This document shows, in pieces, positions 61,307 to 64,000 of a stretch of 64,000 bases of DNA. Numbering within the stretch: position 1 is the first letter of the stretch; every line of letters begins with the position of its first letter. The DNA comes from Costus lasius (Eukaryota; Streptophyta; Magnoliopsida; Zingiberales; Costaceae): the NCBI GenBank assembly GCA_027563935.2, contig CM050448.1, positions 122,314,493-122,378,492 of the forward strand, read 5' to 3'. The translations under genes and the position numbers were made by a program. Under the pieces are notes generated by a model. It worked only from the letters and a program-made list of their open reading frames with translations, was not told where the DNA came from and did not search any database.

Positions 61307-61738
61307 CTACTGTTCAAGCTCAAATGCAGACACCGGAAAGCTATCAGAGAGGCCAGTGCCGGTCTTAAAAGTGATCTTGTCGGAGGCAGGGTCGTCGATA
61401 TAGACTTCAACCACAGAGAGCCACAGAAGCAGCTCCTTGGTCTTCACTCCTGTAATTTTCTTCAGCTTTCGCTCCTCCACAAAGGCTGTCACTTCTATGG
61501 CGTAAGAAACATGCTGCTTGATCTTCTTAAAGGTGTGCTCCTTCTTCTTCTTCTGGATCAGCCACATGAAGCCTGCTGCGCGATTGTAGCCGAACTCCTC
61601 GATGTCCTCCATGGGCAGAAGGCCCTTGGGGAGACCCAGCTCTTCTAGCATTTGGATGGACTTCTTTTTGCAGAGGGCATCTCCGTGGCAGACCTCTGCT
61701 CCAGACTTGTAGGTATCGATGATGCTCTGAGAAGCCAT
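61307..61738 (-). CDS. DUF538 family protein, single exon
   Basis: DUF538 proteins are small plant proteins often induced by stress, with proposed lipid or chlorophyll binding. The molecular role is unsettled. The 143-residue frame starts MASQSIIDTYKSGAEVCHG and has EELGLPKGLLPMEDIEEFGY (the family's LPxGLLP motif). It continues with YNRAAGFMWLIQKKKKEHTF and ITGVKTKELLLWLSVVEVYI, and ends in DKITFKTGTGLSDSFPVSAF. Length and motifs are normal for the short, signal-less class. The ATG at 61736-61738 sits about 80 bp downstream of a good TATA box. Upstream lies a triple repeat with W-box cores. No damage is seen. Confidence 0.95.
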   Translation of the reverse strand: MASQSIIDTYKSGAEVCHGDALCKKKSIQMLEELGLPKGLLPMEDIEEFGYNRAAGFMWLIQKKKKEHTFKKIKQHVSYAIEVTAFVEERKLKKITGVKTKELLLWLSVVEVYIDDPASDKITFKTGTGLSDSFPVSAFELEQ

Positions 61739-61818
61739 GACAGCTCAAAAGGTATGAAAGAATGTAAGAGAAATGCGGATTCTTGACAGTGGTGGTGAAA
61801 GACGAGGAGAAAGACAGG

Positions 61819-61827
61819 TATTTATAG
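61819..61827 (-). promoter_or_regulatory. TATA box of the DUF538 gene
   Basis: CTATAAATA on the minus strand, 81 bp upstream of the DUF538 ATG. This predicts a transcription start near 61790 and a leader of about 50 bases. Confidence 0.75.
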
Positions 61828-61953
61828 GTTTAGGCCATTTGTCTTGCCGATTCTTGGCGATGGTTTCCAATGGGCAATGGCAGCCAGCGTCGTAGCATTC
61901 ACGCAGACGTTCATCACACGTTCACAGGCGGGCGGTAGTTGTTAGTTAATTAA

Positions 61954-62406
61954 TAGTTAAATGCATGCGACAAGGTCAACGCAAAAGGTCAGGTCAACAG
62001 CGTATCAGTGCAATTTGCAGCAGGCAAAAGCTTAGTTCTCTCCAGTTCAAAGACCCAACTTACTTTCTGGGAAGTTGCTAGTTAAACGCATGCGACAAGG
62101 TCAACGCAAAAGGTCAAGTCAACAGCGTATCGGTGCAATTTGCAGCAGGCAAAAGCTTAGTTCTCTCCAGTTCAAAGACCCAACTTACTTTGTTTCTTTC
62201 TTTCTTGCTCTAAATCTTTAACCATTAACATGGACGGGGCGTGTTTAATAGGAAAGAAAGGGAAAAGAAATGGATGGAAAATAGAAGGGAAGTTGCTAGT
62301 TAAATGCATGTGTCAAGGTCATCGCAAAAGGTCAGGTCAACAGCGCATCAGTGCAATTTGCAGCAGGCAAAAGCTTAGTTCTCTCCGGTTCAAATAACCA
62401 ACTTTC
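61954..62406. repeat. Three copies of a promoter module upstream of DUF538
   Basis: Copies at 61954-62064, 62079-62190 and 62297-62406 share about 110 bp: TAGTTAAATGCATGCGACAA, then GGTCAACGCAAAAGGTCAGG, GTGCAATTTGCAGCAGGC and AAAAGCTTAGTTCTCTCC. On the gene's strand GTCAA reads TTGAC, the W-box core bound by WRKY factors. Cores lie at 61975, 61993, 62100, 62113, 62118 and 62336. Copy 3 has lost one core (GGTCATCG). Spacing is 125 bp, then 218 bp because about 105 bp of other DNA separates copies 2 and 3. Confidence 0.85.
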
Positions 62407-62445
62407 TTTCTTTCTTTCTTTCTTTTATAAATCTTTAGCCATTAA

Positions 62446-64000
62446 TGTCACGCCCCGGCGGAAGCCGGCTATTTTTAACTCAGGGTTCCCCAGGGAGTAA
62501 CAATATTGATAAGAACCAGAGAACTACACAAAAAAAAAATCACAACTCCTTTATTTAATAAACAATCCAAATTTAATATCACCACAATATCTGAATACAA
62601 CTATCCAAATTATCAACTGAATAAAATACAAAAGACAACTATCTCAACTCGGGCTGGTATCTGCTATCTACTCTATCCCTCCCAGAAGCTAACTTTGTAC
62701 CTGGAGGAGAAACAAAGGGAGTTAGCAGAAATGCTAAGTAGGAATCAACAAACATGGTGAGGGAATCAAATAACAGGATAATACAATAACTGAAACAATG
62801 ATATACAAATAATATAGAAATGTCGTGCAAATCATCAAGCTGGCCACACAGATCTCACTTAAGAGCCGCACTCATTTTCAGAGTGTTTCCACTGTTGCTC
62901 ATGCAATGGAACGACTGTCCTAAACAGTCCGGAGTGTTTGCGTCCAACACTGACATCCGTAGTATTGTCCTAAGACAACTGGCGGTGCCGTACCGGCATC
63001 TCAGATAGTCTGACATAATCAGAACTATAACTCAGATAGTCTGATATAATCAGAACTATAACTCAGATAGTCTGATATAATCAGAACTATAACTCAGATA
63101 AACAGGCCACTGGAGAATAAATCATCCAGGTCAGAGGTCAATATAAATCACGACTTTGTCATCACAGATTTACAACGGTTCCATACATTTCAATATCTCA
63201 GATACACAGTTGTTCAACCAGGCTCATAAGTCAATAAATCAGATATCTCAAAACAGGTTTGTTAATCATTCATACAGAAACAGAATATGACCAAATAATC
63301 AAGATAATTGAGGTCAACAGGAATTCAAAAACAAATCAAGCAGACGAAGCAATCAGATACCAGTGTCATTCTATCAAATGCATCATATATTAAATCAAAG
63401 GATTAAACAACAATTCCTATAATTCATGACACTGTAACAAAGGAGTAGGGTAAGATTCCTACCTCAAACGCTGATATCCTGAATCCCTCAGAAATCAAAG
63501 TTATCTTTCCTTCTTCACTGAACAATTTAAATAAATCATCCGTTATTATCTATTATATGCATCAACTTATAACTATGCCCTCAACCCCTAGGTTCTTATT
63601 TAAATCAACTTTATCCTAAATTATCTATCATATACGTCAACTCATAATTATACCCTTAACTTCTAATTTTCTTATTTAAATCAATTTTATGAAATTTCCC
63701 AAGATAATAATTTAGGATTTCCTATCAATTTTATCCAAATAATTATGATGAAATTTCCCCCAAAAACAATAATAGAAATTAGATTTTCTAATTTATCCCT
63801 TAAAACAAATTTAAAATAAATAATAAAATAAAAATCAAAACTTACCTTTCTTTGCTTGCTCGACGCGGAACGAAACGAACAGTGTTCGTTCGCGTCGCTT
63901 GAGATCGTCGGCTCCTGCTGGGAAGACCACCGGCGCTGGAGGAGGAAAAGTCGCCGGCATAAGAGGGAGAAGAAGCCGCTGGCGCTGGAAGAAGAGGGAA
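62446..64000. mobile_element. LTR-like sequence running off the window
   Basis: Begins TGTCACGCCCCGGCGG after ATTAA. The first 13 bases equal the start of the solo LTR at 35742. It contains a 31 bp tandem triplet (63000-63100). It ends at the window edge in GC-rich sequence (63850-64000), a composition shift also seen in the solo LTR. No coding region. The right end is outside the window. Confidence 0.55.
63000..63100. repeat. 31 bp tandem repeat, 3 copies plus a partial
   Basis: CTCAGATAGTCTGATATAAT followed by CAGAACTATAA, starting at 63000, 63031 and 63062, with an 8 bp partial copy at the end. Copies are nearly identical (one C/T change). It lies in the LTR-like region. Confidence 0.95.

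Noticed and set aside
1..64000. CRISPR array, bacterial operon, organelle DNA insertion
   Set aside because: Regular spacer arrays are absent, genes are spliced plant genes, and no plastid or mitochondrial gene run was seen.

Overview
The window looks like a nuclear chromosome segment of a flowering plant with long, transposon-filled introns. It holds intron-rich genes for organelle proteins, a plant-specific DUF538 gene, dense AT-rich intergenic DNA, and debris of copia, gypsy, TRIM, hAT and PIF/Harbinger elements. The protein sequences feel monocot-like, but I cannot name the species. No bacterial operon, CRISPR array or organellar insertion is visible.

Layout. Positions 1-6.6 kb hold a minisatellite and decayed copia and gypsy remains. 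On the minus strand, 6.6-32 kb is one gene for an MscS-like plastid mechanosensitive channel (MSL2/MSL3 type). I traced twelve coding exons that join in frame into 661 residues. Its first intron is about 13.5 kb and carries several nested transposons. A second minus-strand gene, the mitochondrial outer-membrane porin VDAC, has six coding exons between 34.5 and 42.9 kb (275 residues). Its 7.2 kb intron contains a clean solo LTR, and a hairpin-forming foldback element lies about 50 bp upstream of its start codon.

From 43 to 52 kb the DNA is mostly repeats. It includes an orphan exon of a ribosomal protein L20 gene, a copia reverse-transcriptase relic, and a complete TRIM retrotransposon inside one copy of a tandem duplication whose other copy preserves the empty site. 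From 52.46 to 56.81 kb is a full-length PIF/Harbinger element with a SANT-like gene and a DDE transposase gene, both broken by small lesions. An intronless NKAP-family gene (58.6-59.6 kb, minus) and a DUF538 gene (61.3-61.7 kb, minus) follow. The DUF538 promoter has a TATA box and three copies of a module rich in W-box cores. The last 1.5 kb looks like the start of an LTR related to the solo LTR.

Four genes look intact: MSL, VDAC, NKAP-like and DUF538. They are unrelated housekeeping or stress-type genes and do not form a pathway. I see no convincing new molecular system. The most unusual patterns are a group of TTA/TAA-flanked elements carrying GC-rich low-complexity cores, the W-box module array, the foldback at VDAC, and the TRIM with its empty site. 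All exon models come from splice signals and remembered family sequence, with no transcript data.
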